A stretch of DNA of 64,000 nucleotides from Hippophae tibetana (Eukaryota; Streptophyta; Magnoliopsida; Rosales; Elaeagnaceae). How positions within the stretch are numbered: the first letter of the stretch is position 1; each line of letters opens with the position of its first letter. Where the stretch lies: positions 52,128,843 through 52,192,842 of the forward strand of contig CM072810.1 of the NCBI GenBank assembly GCA_037013495.1. Reading direction: 5' to 3'. Shown here piece after piece: positions 1 to 12,435 of the stretch. The position numbers were made by a program, and so were the translations under genes. The notes under the pieces were generated by a model, which was given only the letters and a program-made list of their open reading frames with translations, did no database searches and was not told where the DNA came from.

Positions 1-264
1 AAACAACATAGAAAGGTTACCCACAACAGCGAGCCCAGGGATGGTACTTACCTCGGTTGCATCATTCCGTCTCTTGTAAGCGAACTTCACCTCGAACTTG
101 TGCTTTTATGGGATAAAAATTTGGAGATCATGTTTTGATAACAAATATAGGAAAAATAGCTAATCCTTCCTTCCTAAAGCATAATCTTTCAATACGGGAC
201 GCTTGAACGGTCACCCTTAATCCTCGTTCAAAGCTCACACCAAGTCACGAGAATGTTACACCCC
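1..264 (+). repeat. Partial monomer at the left edge
   Basis: The window opens inside a monomer, at the AAACAACATAG linker, and runs to the first GTGCAC at 265. It carries the ATAAAAATTTGGAGATC, AACAAATATAGG and GAATGTTACACCCC variants also seen in the unit at 2910-3206. The array therefore continues beyond the left end. Confidence 0.95.
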
Positions 265-533
265 GTGCACGACACAAGTCATTCTAAATGACACTCGGAA
301 ACACATAGAAAGGTTACCCACAACAACGAGCCCAGGGATGGTACTTACCTTGGTTGCATCATTCCGTCTCTTGTAACCGAACTCCACCTGGAACTTGTGC
401 TTTTATGGGATACAAATCGGAGATCATGTTTTGATACCAAAGATAGGAAAAATAGCGAATCCTTCCTTCCTAAAGCTTAAGCTTCCCATACGGGACGCTT
501 GAACTGTCACCCTTAATCCTCGTTCAAAGCTCT
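265..533 (+). repeat. Monomer with ~29-bp internal deletion (269 bp)
   Basis: Compared with neighbours, the segment between CAAAGCTC and the GTGCAC site is missing. It normally contains CACAACAAGTCACGAGG, GATGTTA and the C run. The junction lies at 532-534, where CTC meets TGTGCAC. The unit also has a shortened linker (AAACACATAG for AAACAACATAG). It is the only clearly shortened complete monomer in the window, and it lies close to the left edge. Confidence 0.9.
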
Positions 534-1130
534 GTGCACGACACAAGTCATTCTAAATGACACTTGGAAACAACATAGAAAGGTTACCCACAACAACAAA
601 CCCAGTGATGGATACTTACCTCGGTTGCATCATTCCGTCTCTTGTAAGCGAACTTCACCTCGAACTTGTGCTTTTATGGGATACAAATTCGGAGATCATG
701 TTTTGATACCAAACATAGGAAAATAGCTAATCCTTCCTTCCTAAAGCTTAAGCTTTCAATACGGGACGCATGAACTGTCACCCTTAATCCTCGTTCAAAG
801 CTCACAACTAGTCACGAGGATGTTACCCCCCCGTGCACGACACAAGTCATTCTAAATGACACTCGGAAACAACAAGGAAAGGTTACCCATAACAACGAAC
901 CCAGGGATGGTACTTACCTCGGTTGCATCATTTCGTCTCTTGTAAGCAAACTTCACCTCTAAGTTGTGCTTTTATGGGATACAAATCGGAGATCATGTTT
1001 TGATACCAAACATAGGAAAATAGCTAATCCTTCCTTCCTAAAGCTTAAGCTTTCAATACGGGACGCTTGAACTGTCACCCTTAATCCTCGTTCAAAGCTC
1101 ACAACAAGTCACGAGGATGTTACCCCCCCC

Positions 1131-1722
1131 GTGCACGACACAAGTCATTCTAAATGACACTTGGAAACAACATAGAAAGGTTACCCACAACAACGAACCG
1201 AGGGATGGTTCTTACCTCGGTTGCATCATTCCGTCTCTTGTAAGCGAACTTTACCTCGAACTTGTGCTTTTATGGGACACAAACCTGAGATCATGTTTTG
1301 ATACCAAACATTGGAAAATAGCTAATCCTTCCTTCCAAAAGCTTAAGCTTTCAATACGGGACGCTTTAACTGTCACCCTTAATCCTCGTTCAAAACTCAC
1401 ACCAAGTCACGAGGATGTTACCCCCCATGCACGACACAAGTCATTCTAAATGACACTTGGAAACAACATAGAAAGGTTACCCACAACAACGAACCCCGGG
1501 ATGGTTCTTACCTCGGTTGCATCATTCCGTCTCTTGTAAGCGAATTTCACCTCTAACTTGTGCTTTTATGGGATACAAATCGGAGATCATATTTTTATAC
1601 CAAATATAGGAAAATAGTTAATCCTTCCTTCCTAAAGCTTAAGCTTTCCATACGGGACCCTTGAACTGTCACCCTTAATCCTCGTTCAAAGATCACAACA
1701 AGTCACGAGGCTGTTACCCCCC
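1131..1722 (+). repeat. F-E dimer module, copy near the left edge
   Basis: Unit 1131-1426 has CTTTACCTCGAAC, CCTGAG, CCAAAAGC and CACACCAAG (class F). Unit 1427-1722 has GGTTCTTACC, GAATTTCACC and AATAGTTAATCC (class E). The same pair recurs at 13919-14511, 15109-15700, 58489-59080, 59973-60564, 61458-62049 and 62645-63236. An ATG at 1117 gives a 110-codon open frame across the unit, possible because GACGCTTGA is GACGCTTTA here. I do not regard it as a gene. Confidence 0.8.
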
Positions 1723-2020
1723 GTGCACGACACAAGTCATTCTAAATGACACTTGGAAACAACATAGAAAGGTTACCCACAACAACAAACCCAGGGATGG
1801 TACTTACCTCGGTTGCATCATTCCGTCTCTTGTAAGCGAACTTCATCTCGAACTTGTCCTTTTATGGGATACAAATTCGGAGATCATGTTTTGATACCAA
1901 ACATAGGAAAATAGCTAATCCTTCCTTCCTAAAGCTTAAGCTTTCAATACGGGACGCTTGAACTGTCACCCTTAATCCTCGTTCAAAGCTCACAACAAGT
2001 CACGAGGATGTTACCCCCCC

Positions 2021-3504
2021 GTGCACGACACAAGTCATTCTAAATGACACTCGGAAACAACAAGGAAAGGTTACCCACAACAACGAACCCAGGGATGGTA
2101 CTTACCTCGGTTGCATCATTCCGTCTCTGGTAAGCGAACTTCACATCGAACTTGTGCTTTTATGGGACACAAACCTGAGATCATGTTTTGATACCAAACA
2201 TAGGAAAATAGCTAATCCTTCTTTCCTAAAGCGTAAGCTTTCAATACGGGACGCTTGAACTGCCACCCTTAATCTCCGTTCAAAGCTCACAACAAGTCAC
2301 GAGGATGTTACCCCCCGTGCACGACACAAATCATTCTAAATGACACTTGGAAACAACAAAGAAAGGTTACCCACACCAACGAACCCATGGATGGTACCTA
2401 CCTCGGTTTCCTCATTCCATCTCCTGTAAGCGAACTTCACCTCTAAGTTGTGCTTTTATGGGATACAAATCGGAGATCATGTTTTGATACCAAACATAGG
2501 AAAATGGTTAATCCTTCCTTCCTAAAGCTTAAGCTTTCCATGCGGGACGCTTGAACTGTCACCCTTAATCCTCGTTCAAAGCTCACAACAAGTCACGAGG
2601 ACGTTACCCCCCGTGCACGACACAAGTCATTCTAAATGACACTTGGAAACAACATAGAAAGGTTACCCACAACAACGAACCCAGGGATGGTACTTACGTC
2701 GGTTGCATCATTCCGTCTCTTGTAAGCGAACTTCACCTCTAACTTGTGCTTTTATGGGATACAAATCGGAGATCATGTTTTGATACCAAACATAGGAAAA
2801 TAACTAATCCTTCATTCCTAAAGCTTAAGCTTTCAATACGGGACGCTTGAACTGTCACCCTTAATCCTCGTTCAAAGCTCACAACAAGTCACGAGGATGT
2901 TACCCCCCCGTGCACGACACAAGTCATTCTAAATGACACTTGGAAACAACATAGAAAGGTTACCCACAACAACAAATGCAGGGATGGTACTTACCTCGGT
3001 TGCATCATTCCGTCTCTTGTAAGCGAACTTCAACTCGAACTTGTGCTTTTATGGGATAAAAATTTGCAGATCATGTTTTGATAACAAATATAGGAAAAAG
3101 AGCTAATCCTTCCTTCCTAAAGCATAATCTTTCAATACGGGACGCTTGAACGGTCACCCTTAATCTCGTTCAAAGCTCACACCAAGTCACGAGAATGTTA
3201 CACCCCGTGCACGACACAAGTCATTCTAAATGACACTCGGAAACAACATAGAAAGGTTACCCACAACAACGAGCCCAGGGATGGTACTTACCTCGTTTGC
3301 ATCATTCCGTCTCTTGTAACCGAACTTCACCCCGAACTTGTGCTTTTGTGGGATACAAATCGGAGATCATGTTTTGATACCAAAGATAGGAAAAATAGCG
3401 AATCCTTCCTTCCTAAAGCTTAAGCTTTCAATACGGGACGCTTGAACTGTCACCCTTAATCCTCGTTCAAAGCTCACAACAAGTCACGAGGATGTTACCC
3501 CCCC
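2021..3504 (+). repeat. 5-monomer higher-order unit, copy 1 (1,484 bp)
   Basis: Five monomers beginning with a B unit (TCTCTGGTAAGC). Then follow an ACAAATCATT/ACACCAACG unit, a CCATGCGGG-ending boundary, a TACGTCGG unit, an AAATGCAGGG unit with ATTTGCAG, and a CACCCCGAAC unit. The same order starts again at 3505, exactly 1,484 bp later. This copy differs in a few bases, such as CCCATGG at 2389 and TCGTTTGC near 3295. Confidence 0.9.
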
Positions 3505-6500
3505 GTGCACGACACAAGTCATTCTAAATGACACTCGGAAACAACAAGGAAAGGTTACCCACAACAACGAACCCAGGGATGGTACTTACCTCGGGTGCAT
3601 CATTCCGTCTCTGGTAAGCGAACTTCACATCGAACTTGTGCTTTTATGGGACACAAACCTGAGATCATGTTTTGATACCAAACATAGGAAAATAGCTAAT
3701 CCTTCCTTCCTAAAGCGTAAGCTTTCAATACGGGACGCTTGAACTGCCACCCTTAATCTCCGTTCAAAGCTCACAACAAGTCACGAGGATGTTACCCCCC
3801 GTGCACGACACAAATCATTCTAAATGACACTTGGAAACAACAAAGAAAGGTTACCCACACCAACGAACCCAGGGATGGTACCTACCTCGGTTTCCTCATT
3901 CCATCTCCTGTAAGCGAACTTCACCTCTAAGTTGTGCTTTTATGGGATACAAATCGGAGATCATGTTTTGATACCAAACATAGGAAAATGGTTAATCCTT
4001 CCTTCCTAAAGCTTAAGCTTTCCATGCGGGACGCTTGAACTGTCACCCTTAATCCTCGTTCAAAGCTCACAACAAGTCACGAGGACGTTACCCCCCGTGC
4101 ACGACACAAGTCATTCTAAATGACACTTGGAAACAACATAGAAAGGTTACCCACAACAACGAACCCAGGGATGGTACTTACGTCGGTTGCATCATTCCGT
4201 CTCTTGTAAGCGAACTTCACCTCTAACTTGTGCTTTTATGGGATACAAATCGGAGATCATGTTTTGATACCAAACATAGGAAAATAACTAATCCTTCATT
4301 CCTAAAGCTTAAGCTTTCAATACGGGACGCTTGAACTGTCACCCTTAATCCTCGTTCAAAGCTCACAACAAGTCACGAGGATGTTACCCCCCCGTGCACG
4401 ACACAAGTCATTCTAAATGACACTTGGAAACAACATAGAAAGGTTACCCACAACAACAAATGCAGGGATGGTACTTACCTCGGTTGCATCATTCCGTCTC
4501 TTGTAAGCGAACTTCAACTCGAACTTGTGCTTTTATTGGATAAAAATTTGCAGATCATGTTTTGATAACAAATATAGGAAAAAGAGCTAATCCTTCCTTC
4601 CTAAAGCATAATCTTTCAATACGGGACGCTTGAACGGTCACCCTTAATCTCGTTCAAAGCTCACACCAAGTCACGAGAATGTTACACCCCGTGCACGACA
4701 CAAGTCATTCTAAATGACACTCGGAAACAACATAGAAAGGTTACCCACAACAACGAGCCCAGGGATGGTACTTACCTCGGTTGCATCATTCCGTCTCTTG
4801 TAACCGAACTTCACCCCGAACTTGTGCTTTTGTGGGATACAAATCGGAGATCATGTTTTGATACCAAAGATAGGAAAAATAGCGAATCCTTCCTTCCTAA
4901 TGCTTAAGCTTTCAATACGGGACGCTTGAACTGTCACCCTTAATCCTCGTTCAAAGCTCACAACAAGTCACGAGGATGTTACCCCCCCGTGCACGACACA
5001 AGTCATTCTAAATGACACTCGGAAACAACAAGGAAAGGTTACCCACAACAACGAACCCAGGGATGGTACTTACCTCGGGTGCATCATTCCGTCTCTGGTA
5101 AGCGAACTTCACATCGAACTTGTGCTTTTATGGGACACAAACCTGAGATCATGTTTTGATACCAAACATAGGAAAATAGCTAATCCTTCCTTCCTAAAGC
5201 GTAAGCTTTCAATACGGGACGCTTGAACTGCCACCCTTAATCTCCGTTCAAAGCTCACAACAAGTCACGAGGATGTTACCCCCCGTGCACGACACAAATC
5301 ATTCTAAATGACACTTGGAAACAACAAAGAAAGGTTACCCACACCAACGAACCCAGGGATGGTACCTACCTCGGTTTCCTCATTCCATCTCCTGTAAGCG
5401 AACTTCACCTCTAAGTTGTGCTTTTATGGGATACAAATCGGATATCATGTTTTGATACCAAACATAGGAAAATAGCTAATCCTTCCTTCCTAAAGCTTAA
5501 GCTTTCAATACGGGACGCTTGACCTGTCACCCTTAATCCTCATTCAAAGCTCACAACAAGTCACGAGGATGTTACCCCCCCCCCCCCCCCCCGTGCACGA
5601 CACAAGTCATTCTAAATGACACTCGGAAACAACAAGGAAAGGTTACCCACAACAACGAGCCCAGGGATGGTACTTACCTTGGTTGCATCATTCTGTCTCT
5701 TGTAAGCGAACTTCAACTCGAACTTGTGCTTTTATGGGATAAAAATTTGCAGATCATGTTTTGATACCAAACATAGGAAAATAACTAATCCTTCCTTCCT
5801 AAAGCTTAAGCTTTAAATACGGGACGCTTGAACTGTCACCCTTAATCCTCGTTCAAAGATCATAACAAGTCACGAGGTTGTTACCCCCCGTGCACGACAC
5901 AAGTCATTCTAAATGACACTTGGAAACAACATAGAAAGGTTACCCCCAACAACTAACCCAGGGATGGTACTTACCTGGGTTGCATCATTCCGTCTCTTGT
6001 AAGCGAACTTCACCTCGAACTTGTGCTTTTATGGGATACAAATTCGGAGATCATGTTTTGATACCAAACATAGGAAAATAGCTAATCCTTCCTTCCTAAA
6101 GCTTAAGCTTTCAATACGGGACGCTTGAACTGTCACCCTTAATCCTCGTTCAAAGCTCACAACAAGTCACGAGGATGTTACCCCCCCGTGCACGACACAA
6201 GTCATTCTTAATGACACTCGGAAACAACAAGGAAAGGTTATGCACAACAACGAACCCAGGGATGGTACTTACCTCGGTTGCATCATTCCATCTCTTGTAA
6301 GCGAACTTCACATCGAACTTGTGCTTTTATGGGACACAAACCTGAGATCATGTTTTGATACCAAACATAGGAAAATAGCTAATCCTTCCTTCCTAAAGCT
6401 TAAGCTTTCAATACGGGACGCTTGAGCTGTCACCCTTAATCCTCGTTCAAAGCTCACAACAAGTCACGAGGATGTTACCCCCCCGTGCACGACACAAGTC

Positions 6501-6782
6501 ATTCTAAATGACACTTGGAAACAACATAGAAAGGTTACCCACAACAACAAACCCAGGGATGGTACTTACCTCGGTTGCATCATTCCGTCTCTTGTAAGCG
6601 AACTTCACCTCCAACTTGTGCTTTTATGGGATACAAATTCGGAGATCATGTTTTGATACCAAACATAGGAAAATAGCTAATCCTTCCTTCCTAAAGCTTA
6701 AGCTTTCAATACGGGACGCTTGAACTGTCACCCTTAATCCTCGTTCAAAGCTCACAACAAGTCACGAGGATGTTACCCCCCC
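3505..6782 (+). repeat. 11-monomer block, copy 1 (3,278 bp)
   Basis: It consists of the 5-mer (3505-4988) followed by six more monomers, including the poly-C expanded unit 5285-5592, the CCCCCAACAACTAACCC/ACCTGGGTTGC unit near 5,950 and a TTATGCAC class B-like unit at 6240. The same succession follows at 6783-10058. Sharing of private variants, such as TCTTAATGAC near 6,207 and 9,483 and CTTTTATTGG, shows that the whole block was copied as one piece. Confidence 0.92.
5575..5592 (+). repeat. Expanded poly-C tract, 18 C
   Basis: The C run before CGTGCAC is 6 or 7 long in most monomers. Here it is 18, making unit 5285-5592 308 bp long. A long G/C homopolymer can slip in replication and is also prone to sequencing error. 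Confidence 0.9.
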
Positions 6783-9700
6783 GTGCACGACACAAGTCAT
6801 TCTAAATGACACTCGGAAACAACAAGGAAAGGTTACCCACAACAACGAACCCAGGGATGGTACTTACCTCGGGTGCATCATTCCGTCTCTGGTAAGCGAA
6901 CTTCACATCGAACTTGTGCTTTTATGGGACACAAACCTGAGATCATGTTTTGATACCAAACATAGGAAAATAGCTAATCCTTCCTTCCTAAAGCGTAAGC
7001 TTTCAATACGGGACGCTTGAACTGCCACCCTTAATCTCCGTTCAAAGCTCACAACAAGTCACGAGGATGTTACCCCCCGTGCACGACACAAATCATTCTA
7101 AATGACACTTGGAAACAACAAAGAAAGGTTACCCACACCAACGAACCCAGGGATGGTACCTACCTCGGTTTCCTCATTCCATCTCCTGTAAGCGAACTTC
7201 ACCTCTAAGTTGTGCTTTTATGGGATACAAATCGGAGATCATGTTTTGATACCAAACATAGGAAAATGGTTAATCCTTCCTTCCTAAAGCTTAAGCTTTC
7301 CATGCGGGACGCTTGAACTGTCACCCTTAATCCTCGTTCAAAGCTCACAACAAGTCACGAGGACGTTACCCCCCGTGCACGACACAAGTCATTCTAAATG
7401 ACACTTGGAAACAACATAGAAAGGTTACCCACAACAACGAACCCAGGGATGGTACTTACGTCGGTTGCATCATTCCGTCTCTTGTAAGCGAACTTCACCT
7501 CTAACTTGTGCTTTTATGGGATACAAATCGGAGATCATGTTTTGATACCAAACATAGGAAAATAACTAATCCTTCATTCCTAAAGCTTAAGCTTTCAATA
7601 CGGGACGCTTGAACTGTCACCCTTAATCCTCGTTCAAAGCTCACAACAAGTCACGAGGATGTTACCCCCCCGTGCACGACACAAGTCATTCTAAATGACA
7701 CTTGGAAACAACATAGAAAGGTTACCCACAACAACAAATGCAGGGATGGTACTTACCTCGGTTGCATCATTCCGTCTCTTGTAAGCGAACTTCAACTCGA
7801 ACTTGTGCTTTTATTGGATAAAAATTTGCAGATCATGTTTTGATAACAAATATAGGAAAAAGAGCTAATCCTTCCTTCCTAAAGCATAATCTTTCAATAC
7901 GGGACGCTTGAACGGTCACCCTTAATCTCGTTCAAAGCTCACACCAAGTCACGAGAATGTTACACCCCGTGCACGACACAAGTCATTCTAAATGACACTC
8001 GGAAACAACATAGAAAGGTTACCCACAACAACGAGCCCAGGGATGGTACTTACCTCGGTTGCATCATTCCGTCTCTTGTAACCGAACTTCACCCCGAACT
8101 TGTGCTTTTGTGGGATACAAATCGGAGATCATGTTTTGATACCAAAGATAGGAAAAATAGCGAATCCTTCCTTCCTAATGCTTAAGCTTTCAATACGGGA
8201 CGCTTGAACTGTCACCCTTAATCCTCGTTCAAAGCTCACAACAAGTCACGAGGATGTTACCCCCCCGTGCACGACACAAGTCATTCTAAATGACACTCGG
8301 AAACAACAAGGAAAGGTTACCCACAACAACGAACCCAGGGATGGTACTTACCTCGGGTGCATCATTCCGTCTCTGGTAAGCGAACTTCACATCGAACTTG
8401 TGCTTTTATGGGACACAAACCTGAGATCATGTTTTGATACCAAACATAGGAAAATAGCTAATCCTTCCTTCCTAAAGCGTAAGCTTTCAATACGGGACGC
8501 TTGAACTGCCACCCTTAATCTCCGTTCAAAGCTCACAACAAGTCACGAGGATGTTACCCCCCGTGCACGACACAAATCATTCTAAATGACACTTGGAAAC
8601 AACAAAGAAAGGTTACCCACACCAACGAACCCAGGGATGGTACCTACCTCGGTTTCCTCATTCCATCTCCTGTAAGCGAACTTCACCTCTAAGTTGTGCT
8701 TTTATGGGATACAAATCGGATATCATGTTTTGATACCAAACATAGGAAAATAGCTAATCCTTCCTTCCTAAAGCTTAAGCTTTCAATACGGGACGCTTGA
8801 CCTGTCACCCTTAATCCTCATTCAAAGCTCACAACAAGTCACGAGGATGTTACCCCCCCCCCCCCCCCGTGCACGACACAAGTCATTCTAAATGACACTC
8901 GGAAACAACAAGGAAAGGTTACCCACAACAACGAGCCCAGGGATGGTACTTACCTTGGTTGCATCATTCTGTCTCTTGTAAGCGAACTTCAACTCGAACT
9001 TGTGCTTTTATGGGATAAAAATTTGCAGATCATGTTTTGATACCAAACATAGGAAAATAACTAATCCTTCCTTCCTAAAGCTTAAGCTTTAAATACGGGA
9101 CGCTTGAACTGTCACCCTTAATCCTCGTTCAAAGATCATAACAAGTCACGAGGTTGTTACCCCCCGTGCACGACACAAGTCATTCTAAATGACACTTGGA
9201 AACAACATAGAAAGGTTACCCCCAACAACTAACCCAGGGATGGTACTTACCTGGGTTGCATCATTCCGTCTCTTGTAAGCGAACTTCACCTCGAACTTGT
9301 GCTTTTATGGGATACAAATTCGGAGATCATGTTTTGATACCAAACATAGGAAAATAGCTAATCCTTCCTTCCTAAAGCTTAAGCTTTCAATACGGGACGC
9401 TTGAACTGTCACCCTTAATCCTCGTTCAAAGCTCACAACAAGTCACGAGGATGTTACCCCCCCGTGCACGACACAAGTCATTCTTAATGACACTCGGAAA
9501 CAACAAGGAAAGGTTATGCACAACAACGAACCCAGGGATGGTACTTACCTCGGTTGCATCATTCCATCTCTTGTAAGCGAACTTCACATCGAACTTGTGC
9601 TTTTATGGGACACAAACCTGAGATCATGTTTTGATACCAAACATAGGAAAATAGCTAATCCTTCCTTCCTAAAGCTTAAGCTTTCAATACGGGACGCTTG

Positions 9701-10058
9701 AGCTGTCACCCTTAATCCTCGTTCAAAGCTCACAACAAGTCACGAGGATGTTACCCCCCCGTGCACGACACAAGTCATTCTAAATGACACTTGGAAACAA
9801 CATAGAAAGGTTACCCACAACAACAAACCCAGGGATGGTACTTACCTCGGTTGCATCATTCCGTCTCTTGTAAGCGAACTTCACCTCCAACTTGTGCTTT
9901 TATGGGATACAAATTCGGAGATCATGTTTTGATACCAAACATAGGAAAATAGCTAATCCTTCCTTCCTAAAGCTTAAGCTTTCAATACGGGACGCTTGAA
10001 CTGTCACCCTTAATCCTCGTTCAAAGCTCACAACAAGTCACGAGGATGTTACCCCCCC
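6783..10058 (+). repeat. 11-monomer block, copy 2 (3,276 bp)
   Basis: Direct tandem copy of 3505-6782. The offset is 3,278 bp before the expanded C run and 3,276 bp after it, because that run is 18 C in copy 1 and 16 C in copy 2. By eye I saw very few other differences, so this is one of the youngest long duplications in the left zone. Confidence 0.92.
8853..8868 (+). repeat. Expanded poly-C tract, 16 C
   Basis: Homologous to the 18-C tract at 5575-5592 in the preceding 11-monomer block. It makes unit 8563-8868 306 bp long. The expansion must predate the block duplication, and one copy then changed by 2 bases. Confidence 0.9.
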
Positions 10059-10356
10059 GTGCACGACACAAGTCATTCTAAATGACACTCGGAAACAACA
10101 AGGAAAGGTTATGCACAACAACGAACCCAGGGATGGTACTTACCTCGGTTGCATCATTCCGTCTCTTGTAAGCAAACTTCACCTCGAACTTGTGCTTTTA
10201 TGGGATACAAATTCGGAGATCATGTTTTGATACCAAACATAGGAAAATAGCTAATCCTTCCTTCCTAAAGCTTAAGCTTTCAATACGGGACGCTTGAACT
10301 GTCACCCTTAATCCTCGTTCAAAGCTCACAACAAGTCACGAGGATGTTACCCCACC

Positions 10357-11839
10357 GTGCACGACACAAGTCATTCTAAATGACACTCCGAAACAACAAG
10401 GAAAGGTTACCCACAACAACGAACCCAGGGATGGTACTTACCTCGGTTGCATCATTCCGTCTCTTGTAAGCGAACTTCACATCGAACTTGTGCTTTTATG
10501 GGACATAAACCTGAGATCATGTTTTGATACCAAACATAGAAAAATAGCTAATCCTTCCTTCCTAAAGCGTAAGCTTTCAATACGGGATGCTTGAACTGCC
10601 ACCCTTAATCCCCGTTCAAAGCTCACAACAAGTCACGAGGATGTTACCCCCCGTGCACGACACAAGTCATTCTAAATGACACTTGGAAACAACAAAGAAA
10701 GGTTACCCACAACAACGAACCCAGGAATGGTACCTACCTTGGTTTCATCATTCCATCTCCTGTAACCGAACTTCACATCGAACTTGTGCTTTTATGGGAC
10801 ACAAACCTGAGATCATGTTTTGATACCAAACATAGGAAAATAGCTAATCCTTCCTTCCTAAAGCTTAAGCTTTCAATACGGGACGCTTGAACTGTCACCC
10901 TTAATCCTCGTTCAAAGCTCACAACAAGTCACGAGGATGTTACCCCCCCGTGCACGACACAAGTCATTCTAAATGACACTTGGAAACAACATAGAAAGGT
11001 TACCCACAACAACAAACCCAGGGATGGTACTTACCTCGGTTGCATTATTCCGTCTCTTGTAAGCGAACTTCACCTCGAACTTGTGCTTTTATGGGATACA
11101 AATTCGGAGATCATGTTTTGATACCAAACATAGGAAAATAGCTAATCCTTCCTTCCTAAAGCTTAAGCTTTCAATACGGGACGCTTGAACTGTCACCCTT
11201 AATCCTCGTTCAAAGCTCACAACAAGTCACGAGGATGTTACCCCCCCGTGCACGACACAAGTCATTCTAAATGACACTCGGAAACAACAAGGAAAGGTTA
11301 CCCACAACAACGAACCCAGGGATGGTACTTACCTCGGTTGCATCATTCCGTCTCTTGTAAGCGAACTTCACATCGAACTTGTGCTTTTATGGGACACAAA
11401 CCTGAGATCATGTTTTGATACCAAACATAGGAAAATAGCTAATCCTTCCTTCCTAAAGCTTAAGCTTTCAATACGGGACGCTTGAACGGTCACCCTTAAC
11501 TTGTTCAAAGCTCACACCAAGTCATGAGGATATTACCCCCCATGCACGACACAACTCATTCTAAATGACACTTGGAAACAACATAGAAAGGTTACCCACA
11601 ACAACAAACCCAGGGATGGTTCTTACCTCGGTTGCATCATTCCGTCTCTTGTAAGCGAACTTCACCTCTAACTTGTGATTTTATGGGATACAAATCGGAG
11701 ATCATGTTTTGATACCAAAGATAGGAAAAATAGCGAATCCTTCCTTCCTAAAGCTTAAGCTTCCCATACGGGACGCTTGAACTGTCACCCTTAATCCTCG
11801 TTCAAAGCTCACAACAAGTCACGAGGATGTTACCCCCTC
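10357..11839 (+). repeat. 5-monomer block, copy 1 of a pair offset 2,079 bp
   Basis: Private markers include GGGATGCTTGAACTGCC, ACCTTGGTTTC with TGTAACCG, GCATTATTCC, and a 294-bp unit (11248-11541) with CACCCTTAACTTG, TCATGAGG and CCATGCAC. All recur at 12436-13918. Two unrelated monomers (11840-12435) sit between the copies. Confidence 0.88.
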
Positions 11840-12435
11840 GTGCACGACACAAGTCATTCTAAATGACACTTGGAAACAACATAGAAAGGTTACCCACAAC
11901 AACTAACACAGGGATGGTACTTACCTCGGGTGCATCATTCCGTCTCTTGTAAGCGAACTTCACCTCGAACTTGTGCTTTTATGGGATACAAATTCGGAGA
12001 TCATGTTTTGATACCAAACATAGGAAAATAGCTAATCCTTCCTTCCTAAAGCTTAAGCTTTCAATACGGGAGGCTTGAACTGTCACCCTTAATCCTCGTT
12101 CAAAGCTCACAACAAGTCACGAGGATGTTACCCATCCGTGCACGACACAAGTCATTCTAAATGACACTCGGAAACAACAAGGAAAGGTTACCCACAACAA
12201 CGAACCCAGGGATGGTACTTACCTCGGTTGCATCATTCCGTCTCTTGTAAGCGAACTTCACCTCGAACTTGTGCTTTTATGGGATACAAATTCGGAGATC
12301 ATGTTTTGATACCAAACATAGGAAAATAGCTAATCCTTCCTTCCTAAAGCTTAAGCTTTCAATACGGGACGCTTGAACTGTCACCCTTAATCCTCGTTCA
12401 AAGCTCACAACAAGTCACGAGGATGTTACCCCCCC

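Noticed and set aside
1117-1449. 110-codon ATG frame
   Set aside because: Starts at GATGTTACCC in the repeat boundary and runs across an F unit. The product is the satellite translated, with no family resemblance I can name.
6240-6425. 61-codon frame repeated in class B units and a second 61-codon set in D units (for example 19252-19437)
   Set aside because: Recurrence follows DNA recurrence. Frames end at fixed satellite positions, no regulatory signals accompany them, and frame is broken by 1-bp length classes between neighbours.
3505-10058. Assembly duplication artefact
   Set aside because: The copies differ in poly-C length, and nested duplications of many different sizes occur throughout, so a biological origin is more likely. 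It cannot be excluded without reads.
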